Of a DNA stretch of 64,000 bases, positions 52,052-61,334 are shown piece after piece; positions within the stretch are counted from its first letter, which is position 1, and every line of letters starts with the position of its first letter. Made by a program: the position numbers and the translations under genes. A model generated the notes under the pieces. That model did no database searches. It had not been told where the DNA came from and saw nothing but the letters and a program-made list of their open reading frames with translations. Origin of the DNA: Myxococcales bacterium (GTDB lineage Bacteria > Myxococcota_A > Polyangia > Polyangiales > Polyangiaceae); assembly GCA_016703425.1 (NCBI GenBank), contig JADJCA010000007.1, positions 248,001 through 312,000 of the forward strand, given 5' to 3'.

Positions 52052-52674
52052 AGTCCGCCAAGACGCGGCGTTACCACCACGGCGACCTCAAACGCGCGCT
52101 CGTCCACGAGGCCCGCGCCATCGCGACGGAGCGCGGCGCAGAGGCGCTGACGGTGCGCGAGCTCGCTCGGCGCTTGGACGTCGCGGCCACCGCCAGCTAC
52201 CGCCACTTCACGAGCAAGGACGCGTTGCTCCGGGCTGTGCGGGTGACCATCGCTGCCGACATCGCGGAGCGCATGGCGCGCGCCGCTGACGCCGCCACGG
52301 CGGGGCGACGCAGCGCCCGCGCCACGGCTCGCGTCCTCGCCGCGGCGACGGCCTACGTCGACTTCGCGTGGACGCACGCGTCGCAATTCGCCCTCCTTCG
52401 CGCGCCGCGCGGCAGCGGACCGCGCACGCCGTTCGCGCCGCTCGTTGTCCTCGGCGCGCTCATCGACGAGGCGATCGCGGCGGCCGCGCTGCCCGCGGAG
52501 GCGCGCCAGGACGGCGCGAGTCAGCTCCTCGCTTTGGCCCACGGCGTGGCGGCGCTTACGTTAGAGGGCGCCTTCTCGATGGGGTCGTCGCTCAAGCGAC
52601 GGGAGCGACTGCGCTCGCTGCTCAGCACGACGCTCCGCGGCCTCCGCGAAGGGCGGCGGCGTGGCTCGGCGTAG
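52033..52674 (+). CDS. TetR/AcrR-family transcriptional regulator
   Basis: A 213-residue repressor-type regulator. The DNA-binding helix-turn-helix is LTVRELARRLDVAATASYRHFTSKDALL (residues about 39-67). The Ala/Arg-rich helical C-terminal ligand domain is typical of the family (WHG-like). It starts at GTG 52033, overlapping miaA by 19 bases, so it is co-translated with the DNA/tRNA modification genes where other bacteria have hfq. Its target genes cannot be read, though the following gene is an obvious candidate. Confidence 0.88.
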   Translation: MASRAVKSAKTRRYHHGDLKRALVHEARAIATERGAEALTVRELARRLDVAATASYRHFTSKDALLRAVRVTIAADIAERMARAADAATAGRRSARATARVLAAATAYVDFAWTHASQFALLRAPRGSGPRTPFAPLVVLGALIDEAIAAAALPAEARQDGASQLLALAHGVAALTLEGAFSMGSSLKRRERLRSLLSTTLRGLREGRRRGSA

Positions 52675-52714
52675 ACCACCCGAGGCGCGCCAATCGTGCG
52701 ACGATGCGGAGCCG

Positions 52715-54130
52715 ATGCACGCCGCTGCCTCTCGACCTTCGCTTTGGCACGCGGCGTTGTTGACCGTCGCGCTCGCGACGACGCGCCCTGCCGCGGCGCA
52801 CGCACCGGTCACCGCGGAGGCTGGCGCGGACGCGGCTGCGGCGACGGACGTCGCGACGAACGACGCGGGCGTCCAGGCCGTCGACCCCTGGGAGCAGGGC
52901 GCGAGCGCGCTGCCGGTCGTGCCGCTGACACGCGGGAGCGTCGTGGCGTGCAGCACCCGCGGCCATCCTTTGTGCGTTCGCGGCCCACGCGGCTCCGAGG
53001 CGCGCGTCCTCGGGGCCCTTCGCGCCGCCGATGAGGCGTGGGCCATCGCCACTGGCGCGCTCCGTTTGCCACGACCTGGCACGCCACTTGAGACAGGCAC
53101 CTTCGAAGTCGAGCTCGTGGACGGCCTCGGTGGCGAGGCACAGGTCGTCCTCGTGGAGAGAGATCCGCTGGCATCCTTCGATCGCGCGACGGCCGGCGGG
53201 CGCGTCGACGCGTCATTGGACGGCTGCGCGCGCGACGCGGCCGTGAGCCGGGCGATCTTCGAGGCCATCGCCCTCGGCACGGCCCCCGCTACGAGCGAGG
53301 GGCTCCGCGCTTCGACGGGCGAGCACCTCACGCGACTCACGCTGCCCTGCGCCATCGCGCTCCTTGACGACACCGCCACGTTTCAAGCGCTGCCGAGCCG
53401 TGCGCTCTTCCGCTCCGGAGAGAGCGCCCTCGAACGACGCGCGGCGCGAGGCGCCGCGGCCTTCTTCGACTGGGCCGACTCGCGCTTCGGCCGCGAGCCC
53501 GGCGGCCTCGTCCGCGCCACGTGGGCGCTCGCCGCGACGAAGACCGCGCACGACGCGGCGCGGCTGTCGTGGAACCCCGACCTTATCGACGTCGTCGAAA
53601 CGAGCTTCCGCGGGGTCCTCTCGGTCAACTCAACGCTCGACGACTTGTTCCTCCGCTTCGCAGCGTCCCGACTCACCTTTGGGTCCAACGCCGATGAGGC
53701 GACGCTGCTCACGAGCCGCGCGTGGGGCGACGCCGGCAAAATCGCGCTGGACCTCTCGGTCGATTGGCCGCTCGTCCCGCGGCGGTTCCTTTCGCCTCGG
53801 CCGCTAGAGCCCACCGGCGTTTCGTTCGTGCGCGTCGGCCGTCAGGGCGCCGCCAAGGGTTCACGCCTTCGCGTCGAGGCCGAGTGGGAGGAGCACGCGC
53901 GGCTCCGGTGGATGGCCTTCAAGCTCGACGGCTCGGGACGTGTGCTTCAGTCGGTCTTGGTGCCCGCCGTACCGCGCGCGACGAGCGCGCAGGTGACGGT
54001 CACGGAGCTCGATGGTGCCCAAGCGGTCGTCCTCATGGCGATGAACGCCGGCGATCACGCGCGGCCCTTTGACCCCGACGACGCCGTCTTGGAGCCGCAC
54101 GGGTACCTGCTCACGATCGCCAACGAATAG
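52715..54130 (+). CDS. hypothetical exported protein
   Basis: A 471-residue protein with an N-terminal signal peptide (SLWHAALLTVALATTRPAAA) and no family I recognise. The first Ala-rich linker is followed by a folded region with four Cys (CSTRGHPLCVRGP, DGCARD, LPCAIALL), and a C-terminal strand-rich part ending FDPDDAVLEPHGYLLTIANE. The frame goes back to 52661 but ATG 52715 opens the signal. It follows tetR by 40 bases and is convergent with the cytochrome gene, overlapping nothing. It is probably the last gene of the mutL operon. Confidence 0.6.
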   Translation: MHAAASRPSLWHAALLTVALATTRPAAAHAPVTAEAGADAAAATDVATNDAGVQAVDPWEQGASALPVVPLTRGSVVACSTRGHPLCVRGPRGSEARVLGALRAADEAWAIATGALRLPRPGTPLETGTFEVELVDGLGGEAQVVLVERDPLASFDRATAGGRVDASLDGCARDAAVSRAIFEAIALGTAPATSEGLRASTGEHLTRLTLPCAIALLDDTATFQALPSRALFRSGESALERRAARGAAAFFDWADSRFGREPGGLVRATWALAATKTAHDAARLSWNPDLIDVVETSFRGVLSVNSTLDDLFLRFAASRLTFGSNADEATLLTSRAWGDAGKIALDLSVDWPLVPRRFLSPRPLEPTGVSFVRVGRQGAAKGSRLRVEAEWEEHARLRWMAFKLDGSGRVLQSVLVPAVPRATSAQVTVTELDGAQAVVLMAMNAGDHARPFDPDDAVLEPHGYLLTIANE

Positions 54131-54136
54131 CGTCCA

Positions 54137-55177
54137 TCAATTCGGCGGGAGTGCGTTGATCCACGCCTCCACGAGTCCGCGCCCCGTCGGGTCCGGCTGC
54201 CGTGAACCGACCGGCGGCATTTGGATCTGCGGGCCCCGCACCTTGGCCAACTCGGGCAAGAGGCTCTCGGCGGCCACGCCTGGCTTGATGCGAAGGAAGC
54301 CCTTGGCCTTGTATTCGAAGTAGGCGTTGCCAAAGACCTCGCGCCCGACCGTGGTCTTGTACGCGCCTAGCTCGGAGACCTTGCCAAGCGCCAGCTCCGC
54401 CATGTTCAGCTTCATGAAGAGCCCGCTCTGAAGCCCCGGTGAATAGCTCGCCGAGTCGTGGCAAGCGGCGCCGCAATTGACATGCAGGTATGTGAGCGCG
54501 GCGCGCGCTTTCCCGGTGGCGTCTTCGGGGATCGGCGGCACCGTCACATCGGCGGAGAGCAATCCGTCAGCCTTGAGCTTGGCAAGCGTGAGTCCTTGAG
54601 CCTCGGGGAGCGATGTGAGGAGCGCCTGGATGCCCAGGACCTTGTCTTTTGCCCCCGCGTGGCACTTGTCACAGCTCTCGACCGACGGAACATCGTAGTT
54701 GTTGGCCGCCTCGGGCTTGCCCTTGTCGTCGCGCTCGGCGCGTGACTCGTCGGGGGACCACAGGTAGGTGGCCCAAGCCCACTGACTCGCGGAGACCTTC
54801 CAATAGAAGCGGGTCTCGATGCGCTTGCCGCCGACGCGGAATTCCTTCCACGTCTTTGTGCCAACGGGAAACACCCAGTCGTCGGGGTTCGTCGTGTCGA
54901 TCTTCGTGCCCTTGGGAATCAGTGCATAACGCAGCTTTTCGGCGCCGTCGCTCCAGAGCTCGGCCCCGGGTTTGAACGGCGAAGCCTCCACGGCGAGCTT
55001 CTTCGTCTTCCAATCGGAGAAGAGCCCCGTGCACCGAAGCTCCGTGGGCGCCGTGGCGCCGTCCGGGGGACACGCGGGAAGCTCCGGCGCCGCGGGCGCG
55101 GCTGGCTCCGACGACGAACAAGACAGGGCAAAGAAGGCGGCCGGCAGCCGCAGGGACCAAAGGCACGTTCGCACCAT
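54137..55177 (-). CDS. c-type cytochrome-like lipoprotein
   Basis: A 346-residue lipoprotein (lipobox FALSC, Cys20). It shares the segment ELWSDGAEKLRYALIPKG, the TKTWKEFRVGGKRIETRFYW block and the haem site CDKCH (C169, C172, H173) with the C-terminal part of the dehydrogenase at 26864-29152. The second haem-like site here is CGAACH (C235, C239, H240), with three residues between the cysteines instead of two. It is probably a periplasmic electron-transfer or haem protein. The stop is 7 bases from the end of the convergent gene. Confidence 0.75.
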   Translation of the reverse strand: MVRTCLWSLRLPAAFFALSCSSSEPAAPAAPELPACPPDGATAPTELRCTGLFSDWKTKKLAVEASPFKPGAELWSDGAEKLRYALIPKGTKIDTTNPDDWVFPVGTKTWKEFRVGGKRIETRFYWKVSASQWAWATYLWSPDESRAERDDKGKPEAANNYDVPSVESCDKCHAGAKDKVLGIQALLTSLPEAQGLTLAKLKADGLLSADVTVPPIPEDATGKARAALTYLHVNCGAACHDSASYSPGLQSGLFMKLNMAELALGKVSELGAYKTTVGREVFGNAYFEYKAKGFLRIKPGVAAESLLPELAKVRGPQIQMPPVGSRQPDPTGRGLVEAWINALPPN

Positions 55178-55224
55178 GGCGAAAGGCTACGCGAGAGGCG
55201 GAGCGCTCGCCAACGGCACGACGG

Positions 55225-57732
55225 TCAGAGGGCCCCGCGCCTCCGACGTCTCCCTACCCCAAGGGCGGCGAGCGCGAGGGCCCAGACGAAGGGGCCGCCG
55301 CCTCGCGTTTCCGCCGTCCCCGACGTGGCGCAGCCACCTTCGGCGCGGACCGGATACCGCGCCGTCCACGGGTCCGTCGCGATGGGGATCACTTTGGGCG
55401 CAACGACGCGTCCGCCGTCGAAGGTCGCAGCGAAGGTGAGCACCGACCCTCCGCTTCCCGGCGGCGGCGTATACGAATAGGAAAAGACGCCAGGGCCATG
55501 GCGGCGCATCGTTGGCGCGTCCTCGAGGAGCTTGCCATCGAAGAGCACCTCGGCGCGAAGCCGCGCAAGCTCGAAGAGGTCGGGCCGCTCCGTTGTGGAG
55601 CGATCGGCGCGAAGCTCCACGATCGCCGTGATGGGCCTTGAACCGTCGGCCGCGGCGTAGCTCGAGCTCAGCGTGATCCAACTCGCGTCGGGGCTCGGCA
55701 AGGCGGCGCGCTTGTCCTTGAGCTGCTCCATGACGGCGATGGAACCGGCGACGTCAAGCTCACCGGGACCAGCCTGGTCGTCGAACAGTGCGGCGCCGCG
55801 GATGCGATGCGCTCCCGCCTGGAGCAGCGCCGTGACACCGTCCTGCGTCAGCGTCGGATCTCGCTCGAGCAGGAGCGCGACGGCGCCGGCCACGATGGGC
55901 GACGACATCGACGTCCCAACCGAGACGCCGTGCCCCTTGTCGACCTGAAGGCACCGAGGATCGCGGTTCTCGGTGCCAGGAATGGGAGGGCAATTCGAGG
56001 TGGAGAAGATACTCGACGCGTTGCCGGGGACCGCTTGCCGGCTCATGGCGCCGATGATGGCGGCGCCAGGGGCGGCGATTTGCGGCTTGGGGACGCCGTC
56101 GGCGTTGGGACCCGCGCTCGAGAACCAGCAGACCTCGCCCTCTTCAAGCTCTCGCGTCGCGCCGCCGAAGTAGCCGCCCGCTTCGTCGAGGACCGGCACG
56201 AGCAGGCCCGACGGCTGTTTGGCGATGCTCGTCCATTTGGGCCGCGACGCCGTGCAGCCGACGGCGAGGATCGCCGGATGGGCCGCCGGGAGGTTGACGG
56301 TGCCCTCGCGAACGCCGCCCAAGAACGCCGCCGGCCTGAGGGCGGCGTCACCCGTCGCCTGGAGGTAGAGGTCGGCGAAGCCGTCGCCTTCGAGGGTCAC
56401 GTGATAGCGGCCACGCGGCCAACTGCCGCTCCACAAGACGACCGCGCCGCGCGAGCCTGCTTGAACCGGGCTCCCTTCGACGTTGGAGCCGAAGATGACG
56501 CCCGCGTTGTAGCCGCCCTGGTTCCGCCCGCGCTTCGTGCCCTCGTCGACGGGCGAGATCCACGTCTCATCGGGGCCGTCGAGACCTATGGCCATCGCGC
56601 CCTTCGTGGGCCGGAGGTTCACCCAGACCTGGACGCCGCCCTTCGTCGCGCCGTTGGTCTCGATGGGCACGCGCACCTGGGCGCCCGGCGTCACGCGCAC
56701 CGTTTGGTGCGACGGCGCCGTGACGATGGAGCCGCTATTGCCGGCGGCGGCGACGATCACGCGTCCCGGCTTGTCGGGCCCGACGTAGCTCGCGAGGGTT
56801 CGCTCCCAGAGCATCGAGCCGTCGTGGGGGCCGAAGTCGCTGCCGAGCGAGAGGTTCGCCACCGCCGGCATCTTCATGAAGTCGGCGCGGTCGAAGATGA
56901 ACTGCGCGCCGCGCAAGAGGTCGTCGTTCTCGATGCTCTCGCCGGTCGACCGCGTGAGCCGGGCGATGACGAGCGTGGCGGCGCGCGCCATGCCCTTGTA
57001 GGAGCCGCCGCCTCCGCCGCCGGCCGCGAGCGACGCGACGTGGGTGCCGTGGCCGACCTCGTCGTCGGGCAGCTTCTGCCCACGCGCGTAGAGGAGCTGC
57101 ATGTCGTCGGCGTTGAGCACGGCCCCGGCCACGAGCGCACCGTTGGCGTCGCGAATTCCGAACTTCTGCTCCAGCTCGGGATGCAGCCCAACGGGCTTCA
57201 GCGAGAGGTCCAGGAGCCATGCAACCCGCTTGATGGCGCCGTCGTCGAGGAAATCGGGATGGCTGACGTCCAGGCCCGTGTCGGCGATGCCGACAATGAC
57301 GCCTTGGCCATCGACGTTGGTCTTGCCGGCCTGCGAGTAGAGGAGTCGCGCCAACGGTAGGCCGACGATCTGCGCGGCCCGATCGACGAGGATGCGCAGC
57401 GGCGGCGCGACCTCGAGGTGAAGCTCCGGATGCGCGTCCGCGAACGCCGTCACGCGCTCCGGCGACGCTCGCAGTCGACCGATGCCCGGCGCCACCTCGT
57501 CGAGGCCGAGCGCTTGAGCCGTTGTTCCGCGCGGCAGCTCCACGAGCGCCCCAACTTGCCCCGACGCGGGAGCCAACGTGGCCGACGCGTGCGGGCCGAG
57601 CATTCGGATGAAGTCCGCGCCGCCGGGCCGGGGCTTGATGAGAGGCGCCTTTGCCGGCTGAGCGAACGCCGCGCTCGGCAGCGCGGCCAAGAGCCCACCG
57701 AGCACCACACTGCACAGCTTCGCGACTTTCAT
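55225..57732 (-). CDS. secreted S8 serine peptidase with MYXO-CTERM-like tail
   Basis: An 835-residue subtilisin-like protease. A signal peptide (residues 1-25) is followed by the triad D151 (VGIADTGLDVSH), H231 (GHGTHVAS) and S608 (GTSMSSPIVAG), with oxyanion Asn in AAAGNSG. A large insertion of about 200 residues between the oxyanion Asn and S608 carries a beta-rich domain. After the catalytic domain a strand-rich region leads to GGCATS, a hydrophobic stretch and RRRRRGAL, a MYXO-CTERM-like sorting tail. It lies 72 bases downstream of the M14 peptidase gene, probably in one transcript. Confidence 0.9.
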   Translation of the reverse strand: MKVAKLCSVVLGGLLAALPSAAFAQPAKAPLIKPRPGGADFIRMLGPHASATLAPASGQVGALVELPRGTTAQALGLDEVAPGIGRLRASPERVTAFADAHPELHLEVAPPLRILVDRAAQIVGLPLARLLYSQAGKTNVDGQGVIVGIADTGLDVSHPDFLDDGAIKRVAWLLDLSLKPVGLHPELEQKFGIRDANGALVAGAVLNADDMQLLYARGQKLPDDEVGHGTHVASLAAGGGGGGSYKGMARAATLVIARLTRSTGESIENDDLLRGAQFIFDRADFMKMPAVANLSLGSDFGPHDGSMLWERTLASYVGPDKPGRVIVAAAGNSGSIVTAPSHQTVRVTPGAQVRVPIETNGATKGGVQVWVNLRPTKGAMAIGLDGPDETWISPVDEGTKRGRNQGGYNAGVIFGSNVEGSPVQAGSRGAVVLWSGSWPRGRYHVTLEGDGFADLYLQATGDAALRPAAFLGGVREGTVNLPAAHPAILAVGCTASRPKWTSIAKQPSGLLVPVLDEAGGYFGGATRELEEGEVCWFSSAGPNADGVPKPQIAAPGAAIIGAMSRQAVPGNASSIFSTSNCPPIPGTENRDPRCLQVDKGHGVSVGTSMSSPIVAGAVALLLERDPTLTQDGVTALLQAGAHRIRGAALFDDQAGPGELDVAGSIAVMEQLKDKRAALPSPDASWITLSSSYAAADGSRPITAIVELRADRSTTERPDLFELARLRAEVLFDGKLLEDAPTMRRHGPGVFSYSYTPPPGSGGSVLTFAATFDGGRVVAPKVIPIATDPWTARYPVRAEGGCATSGTAETRGGGPFVWALALAALGVGRRRRRGAL

Positions 57733-57804
57733 GAACGGGCTCGTCAGTCTTTCAAGGCCGAAGGCCGCTGGGAAGCTCGGCGTACGCTTTTTTCGTTCGC
57801 GTTC

Positions 57805-59547
57805 TCACTTTTGTTCCGCGCGCACATCAACGCGGACCGACGTGCGGCCCACGCGACAGCTCTCAACGGTCACGTCGACCGTGCCAGCGCCGCGCACGAC
57901 GAACCGCACCACGCGTCGACTCGCGGTGCCGCGGCTCCTGGCGAACCACGTCGACGAGGCGCCCGAGTCCTTGCCTCGACCCCAACCTTCAAGGTGTCCA
58001 ACTTCCTGACGGCGCGCGGCAGCAGGCTCGAGGAGCGTCACGCCGTCGCCCGGCGCGATGGTCGCCCAGAGCGGCTCATTCCAAGGCAATCGCTTGGCGC
58101 TAGGAAGGCCATACGTCGCGAGATACCCGTGATTTTCGATGACCACTTCGACCTCAGTCAGACCACTCTCGAGGTCGAAGGTAGCGACTTTGCTGACGAC
58201 GACGCGCGGAACGAGCGATGCGGTGCGGAGCCACGCGGCCGTTTGCGCACGACACACGTCGGCGAGCATCGAGAGCGGCGGATTCGAGATACCGATGCGC
58301 GGGTCGAGGCCGCCCACCTCGACGGCGCCAAGTTGTGGGTGCGTGACCTTCTTCCACGGCCGAAAGATGCGGCCCTCGTTCTTCCCACGGTCGAGGGCCA
58401 CGAGCTTGTGGAGCGCTTCGCGAGACACGGAGCGATAGAAGTCGACGAAGCGCTTCGGCCGCTCCATCCCGAGCTGGTGAAAGAGGTCCCACAGCTCGCA
58501 GACGTAGGCGATGCAGCCGCGGTGAAGGTAGGCGAAATCGCAGAGGTCGCCGCGAAGCGGCGTGTCGGGTGCGTACGTGAACTCTTCGAAGCCGCTGACC
58601 ATCGGGTAGCCAGTCAGTCGCTCCGAGTAGTCGCCGACCTCGCGATAGATGGCGAGGTCCTCCTGATCCATCTTGTTGTCGGCGTGATCGCCGGGCGGCC
58701 GAATGAAACAGCCTCCGTAGGTGTGGAGGTTGAACCAGGCGAACAAGTTGGGGCGCGCGACGACGTAGTCGACGACGGCGCGCGACTCGGGTTCGCTCGT
58801 GGCGAAGCGGCCGGCGCCAACTTGCTCCGGCTCGGGCGCCCAGCTCGCGGGGAAGTTCCGGTTCAAGTCTGGGTCGTTGTCCGAGAGAAAGTGCGGCTCG
58901 GGCACGTGATGGCCGTCGAAGTTTTCGATGTGGCCTTCGGGGAAGAGCCGATAGAACGGCCCCTCGTCCTCGAGGCCGCGCGGGATCAAGAGACCTGGCA
59001 CCTCCTGGTCCTCCACGTATTCGCCCGTCTCGTCGGCGACGCGCATCAAGAGGGCCAGCCCGTCGCCGTCGACGTCCCCCGCGCTCCAACGCGCCTTCTG
59101 ACGATGGGGCCTTGCGTCGCGGGGCACCGAGCGGACGTAACGGCCCGTCGAGAGCACGGTCTCGGCGCCGTCGGGCGACATTCGAGGCATGACGTGAAAG
59201 ACGACGTCACGGAGAGCCTTCAAGGTGGCCGGCGGGAGCGCGGCCGAGGGCGCTTGCCCCAGTCGCAACGCCAACGCGTCCTCTGCAATGGCTAGCGCGA
59301 CGGACGAGCCCGCGACTTCTGTCGCGTGCATGTTGCCGTCGACCCAAACGGCGGGCTGCCCGCGGCGATCGTCGCCCACCGTAAGGACCCATAGGTCGCG
59401 CCCCTCCGGCGTCTTGCCGATGGACTCGAGGCGCGCGTGTTCAGGAAAAGCGCTCGCCCACGCGGAGAGCTGCGTCGTGAGCTCGTCGTACGAGAGGTAG
59501 CGGTTGCGGAAGCCGAGCGAGAGTGACGCGAGCTGTGCAGCGGTCAT
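57805..59547 (-). CDS. M14-family zinc carboxypeptidase
   Basis: A 580-residue metallopeptidase that removes C-terminal residues. Zinc ligands H74 and E77 (NMHATEVAG) and H275 (FNLHTYGG) are in place, DLNRNFP (227-233) binds substrate carboxylate, and E351 (YVCELWD) is the catalytic base. A C-terminal beta domain of about 170 residues follows (residues 410-580). No signal peptide is visible from ATG 59547; the frame extends to 59601, still without one. Cytoplasmic action or an unusual export route is possible. It is upstream of the S8 gene on the same strand. Confidence 0.9.
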   Translation of the reverse strand: MTAAQLASLSLGFRNRYLSYDELTTQLSAWASAFPEHARLESIGKTPEGRDLWVLTVGDDRRGQPAVWVDGNMHATEVAGSSVALAIAEDALALRLGQAPSAALPPATLKALRDVVFHVMPRMSPDGAETVLSTGRYVRSVPRDARPHRQKARWSAGDVDGDGLALLMRVADETGEYVEDQEVPGLLIPRGLEDEGPFYRLFPEGHIENFDGHHVPEPHFLSDNDPDLNRNFPASWAPEPEQVGAGRFATSEPESRAVVDYVVARPNLFAWFNLHTYGGCFIRPPGDHADNKMDQEDLAIYREVGDYSERLTGYPMVSGFEEFTYAPDTPLRGDLCDFAYLHRGCIAYVCELWDLFHQLGMERPKRFVDFYRSVSREALHKLVALDRGKNEGRIFRPWKKVTHPQLGAVEVGGLDPRIGISNPPLSMLADVCRAQTAAWLRTASLVPRVVVSKVATFDLESGLTEVEVVIENHGYLATYGLPSAKRLPWNEPLWATIAPGDGVTLLEPAAARRQEVGHLEGWGRGKDSGASSTWFARSRGTASRRVVRFVVRGAGTVDVTVESCRVGRTSVRVDVRAEQK

Positions 59548-59637
59548 GGCGGAGTCGGAATCGTGCCCCGTCGGCGACGCGCTCGCGAGCCCATTCGGCA
59601 AGCGAGCTGGTTTTCGCCACGCGCCGCTGGCGCCGCC

Positions 59638-60228
59638 TCAGCGCAGGATCTTGTCGACCCGCGCGCGAAGATCGGGCGGCGAGATCGGTTTCGTCAGGTA
59701 GTGCCGCGCGCCCGCGTTGATGCCTCGAATGACGTCCTGCGACGTCCCGTGAGCGGTGAGGAAGATGAGGGGTACATGGCGGCTCCCGAAGCGCTTCTTG
59801 AGCGCTTCGGCGACGGCGTAACCGTCGGCGCCGGGCAGGCCGACATCGCTGATGACGAGCGAGGGGGTCACACGGCCGAAGAGTTCAATGGCTTCGGTGC
59901 CGCTCTTGGCTACGTACACCGTGTACAGGTCCTCGAAGACGGCAACCAGGAGCCCACGCATGTCCGCGTCGTCTTCAACGACCACGATCACTTTGGCCCC
60001 TGCGTGGGCCACCTCCGGGACGGGCGACGAGGCGACGCCGAGGGCCTCGCTCTCCTCGACCTCCTCGACCTCTTCAATCGCCTCAATCTCCCAGCCATCG
60101 ACCGGGACGACCTCCTCGGTGTCGACGGCCAGGGGCTCCACGGCTCGCCCCTTTGGTGGCGGGAGGGGGGGCGGTGCGACCCTTCGTGCGCGAGCGACCG
60201 GAAGCGGCGGTGGTTTTGCGAGCGACAT
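59638..60228 (-). CDS. single-domain response regulator with N-terminal disordered tail
   Basis: A 196-residue protein. Residues 1-75 are Pro-rich then acidic (EEVEEVEESE) and likely disordered. The receiver (residues 79-196) has the acidic pocket VVEDDADM, the phosphoacceptor D128 (VISDVGLPG), the Thr in FLTAHG and the Lys in LTKPIS, so it should be phosphorylated normally. It has no output domain and would act by protein binding. ATG 60228. It is followed on its strand by the M14 gene, 90 bases away. A structured intergenic element lies before it. Confidence 0.88.
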   Translation of the reverse strand: MSLAKPPPLPVARARRVAPPPLPPPKGRAVEPLAVDTEEVVPVDGWEIEAIEEVEEVEESEALGVASSPVPEVAHAGAKVIVVVEDDADMRGLLVAVFEDLYTVYVAKSGTEAIELFGRVTPSLVISDVGLPGADGYAVAEALKKRFGSRHVPLIFLTAHGTSQDVIRGINAGARHYLTKPISPPDLRARVDKILR

Positions 60229-60272
60229 GGCGAACCCCTCGCCAAAGAACGGTCACGGCGGGCCGAACTTTA

Positions 60273-60410
60273 GAGCGCATTTCACAACGTGAATGCGCTC
60301 GAAACCAGGACCGTCCCGTGTGAACGGACACGTGCGCTCCCGCCGCAATCGGGCTTGCTTGCCAAGCCGGGGCAAGCCCGACTTCGGCGTGCCGTGGTTG
60401 TGAAATGCGC
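60273..60410. other. structured intergenic element bounded by 14-bp inverted repeats
   Basis: GCGCATTTCACAAC (60275-60288) is repeated in inverted form as GTTGTGAAATGCGC (60397-60410). The left copy is itself half of a 12-pair hairpin (60273-60300, loop AAC, one bulged T). Inside, TCGGGCTTGC pairs with GCAAGCCCGA around 60349-60381, and CGTGT pairs with ACACG. A folded RNA or a small mobile palindromic element is possible. It is 188 bases between the stop of the lamin-tail gene and the start of the response regulator gene. Confidence 0.6.
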
Positions 60411-60415
60411 ACTCG

Positions 60416-61177
60416 TCAGGGCGTGAGGACGTTTCGGGCGCCCGGCGTCGGGGTCTTGCTCGCGCTCCAGTCGGCGGCGTTGTCGTCGGTGTCGACGCCG
60501 TTGGGCTCGCGCCCGAGTGAACGCTCCAACGCGTTGGAATCGGCAGCGGCACCGGTTCCCTCCACGAAGTCCAACGGGTCGGTAACGCCGACGACCGCCA
60601 CGCCGGTCACGGCGCCCCCGAAGGAGACCGAGTCGAAGAGCAGACCTTGCTCGGTGTCGAGGAGCCCAACGGCCACGGGGCTCGTGTTCGGCATGGCGTT
60701 CGACGTCGCGGGCATGTCGAAGCGCAGCACCACGCCTGCATCGGCGCTGACCTTGACCATGGGCGACGCCACGATGGCGTAACCGCCCTTGGGGAGCACC
60801 CCCGTGAGCGGCACGCGGTTGGTCTCGTCGGTTGCGTTGGCGAAGACCACGGCGAAGCCATCGAGCGGGAGGGCCGTGGCGGCGCCGTTGTAGATCTCGA
60901 CGAACTCCGTGTAGTCCACACTGACCTGGTCGTAGTCCACCTCGTTGAGCACGAGGCCCGTGAAGTCGAGCTCGGTGCCCGAGTCGGGGTCGCCGCGCAG
61001 CGGGCCCGCGTCGCGGCCAGTGGCGACGCCGGCCGGCCTGTCGCCCGCGCGAGGCTCCAAGACCCCCGCATCGGGCTCGTCGGGGCGCGCCTTCGGGGTC
61101 ACGCCTTGCCCCTCCGAACAAGCGCAAAAGGCGCCCCCCGCGATGAGCCAGGCCCCCCAGAACGTCCGACCCGTCAT
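60416..61177 (-). CDS. lamin-tail-domain lipoprotein
   Basis: A 253-residue exported lipoprotein (lipobox FCAC, Cys20) with an Asp/Gly/Pro linker to about residue 65. The rest is a lamin tail domain (LTD): LVLNEVDYDQVSVDYTEFVEIYN, then PLDGFAVVFAN, and the ending FVEGTG...DTDDNAADWSASKTPTPGARN. LTD modules in bacteria occur in surface or DNA-processing proteins; the function here is unknown. ATG 61177. It is divergent from the metalloprotease gene across 157 bases. Confidence 0.85.
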   Translation of the reverse strand: MTGRTFWGAWLIAGGAFCACSEGQGVTPKARPDEPDAGVLEPRAGDRPAGVATGRDAGPLRGDPDSGTELDFTGLVLNEVDYDQVSVDYTEFVEIYNGAATALPLDGFAVVFANATDETNRVPLTGVLPKGGYAIVASPMVKVSADAGVVLRFDMPATSNAMPNTSPVAVGLLDTEQGLLFDSVSFGGAVTGVAVVGVTDPLDFVEGTGAAADSNALERSLGREPNGVDTDDNAADWSASKTPTPGARNVLTP

Positions 61178-61334
61178 GCCGCTGGGCTAGCACAGTGCGA
61201 GGCCTCGACGAACGTCCCCGTGCCGTCCTGTCGCGGCCGGCGCCCCGCCGATCCCCTCGACCGGCCTTCCGTGCTACGAGGCGAAAAAACGCCGGGGTCG
61301 GGGTCACGGGCCTCGTCCGGGGAGGACAAGGCGC

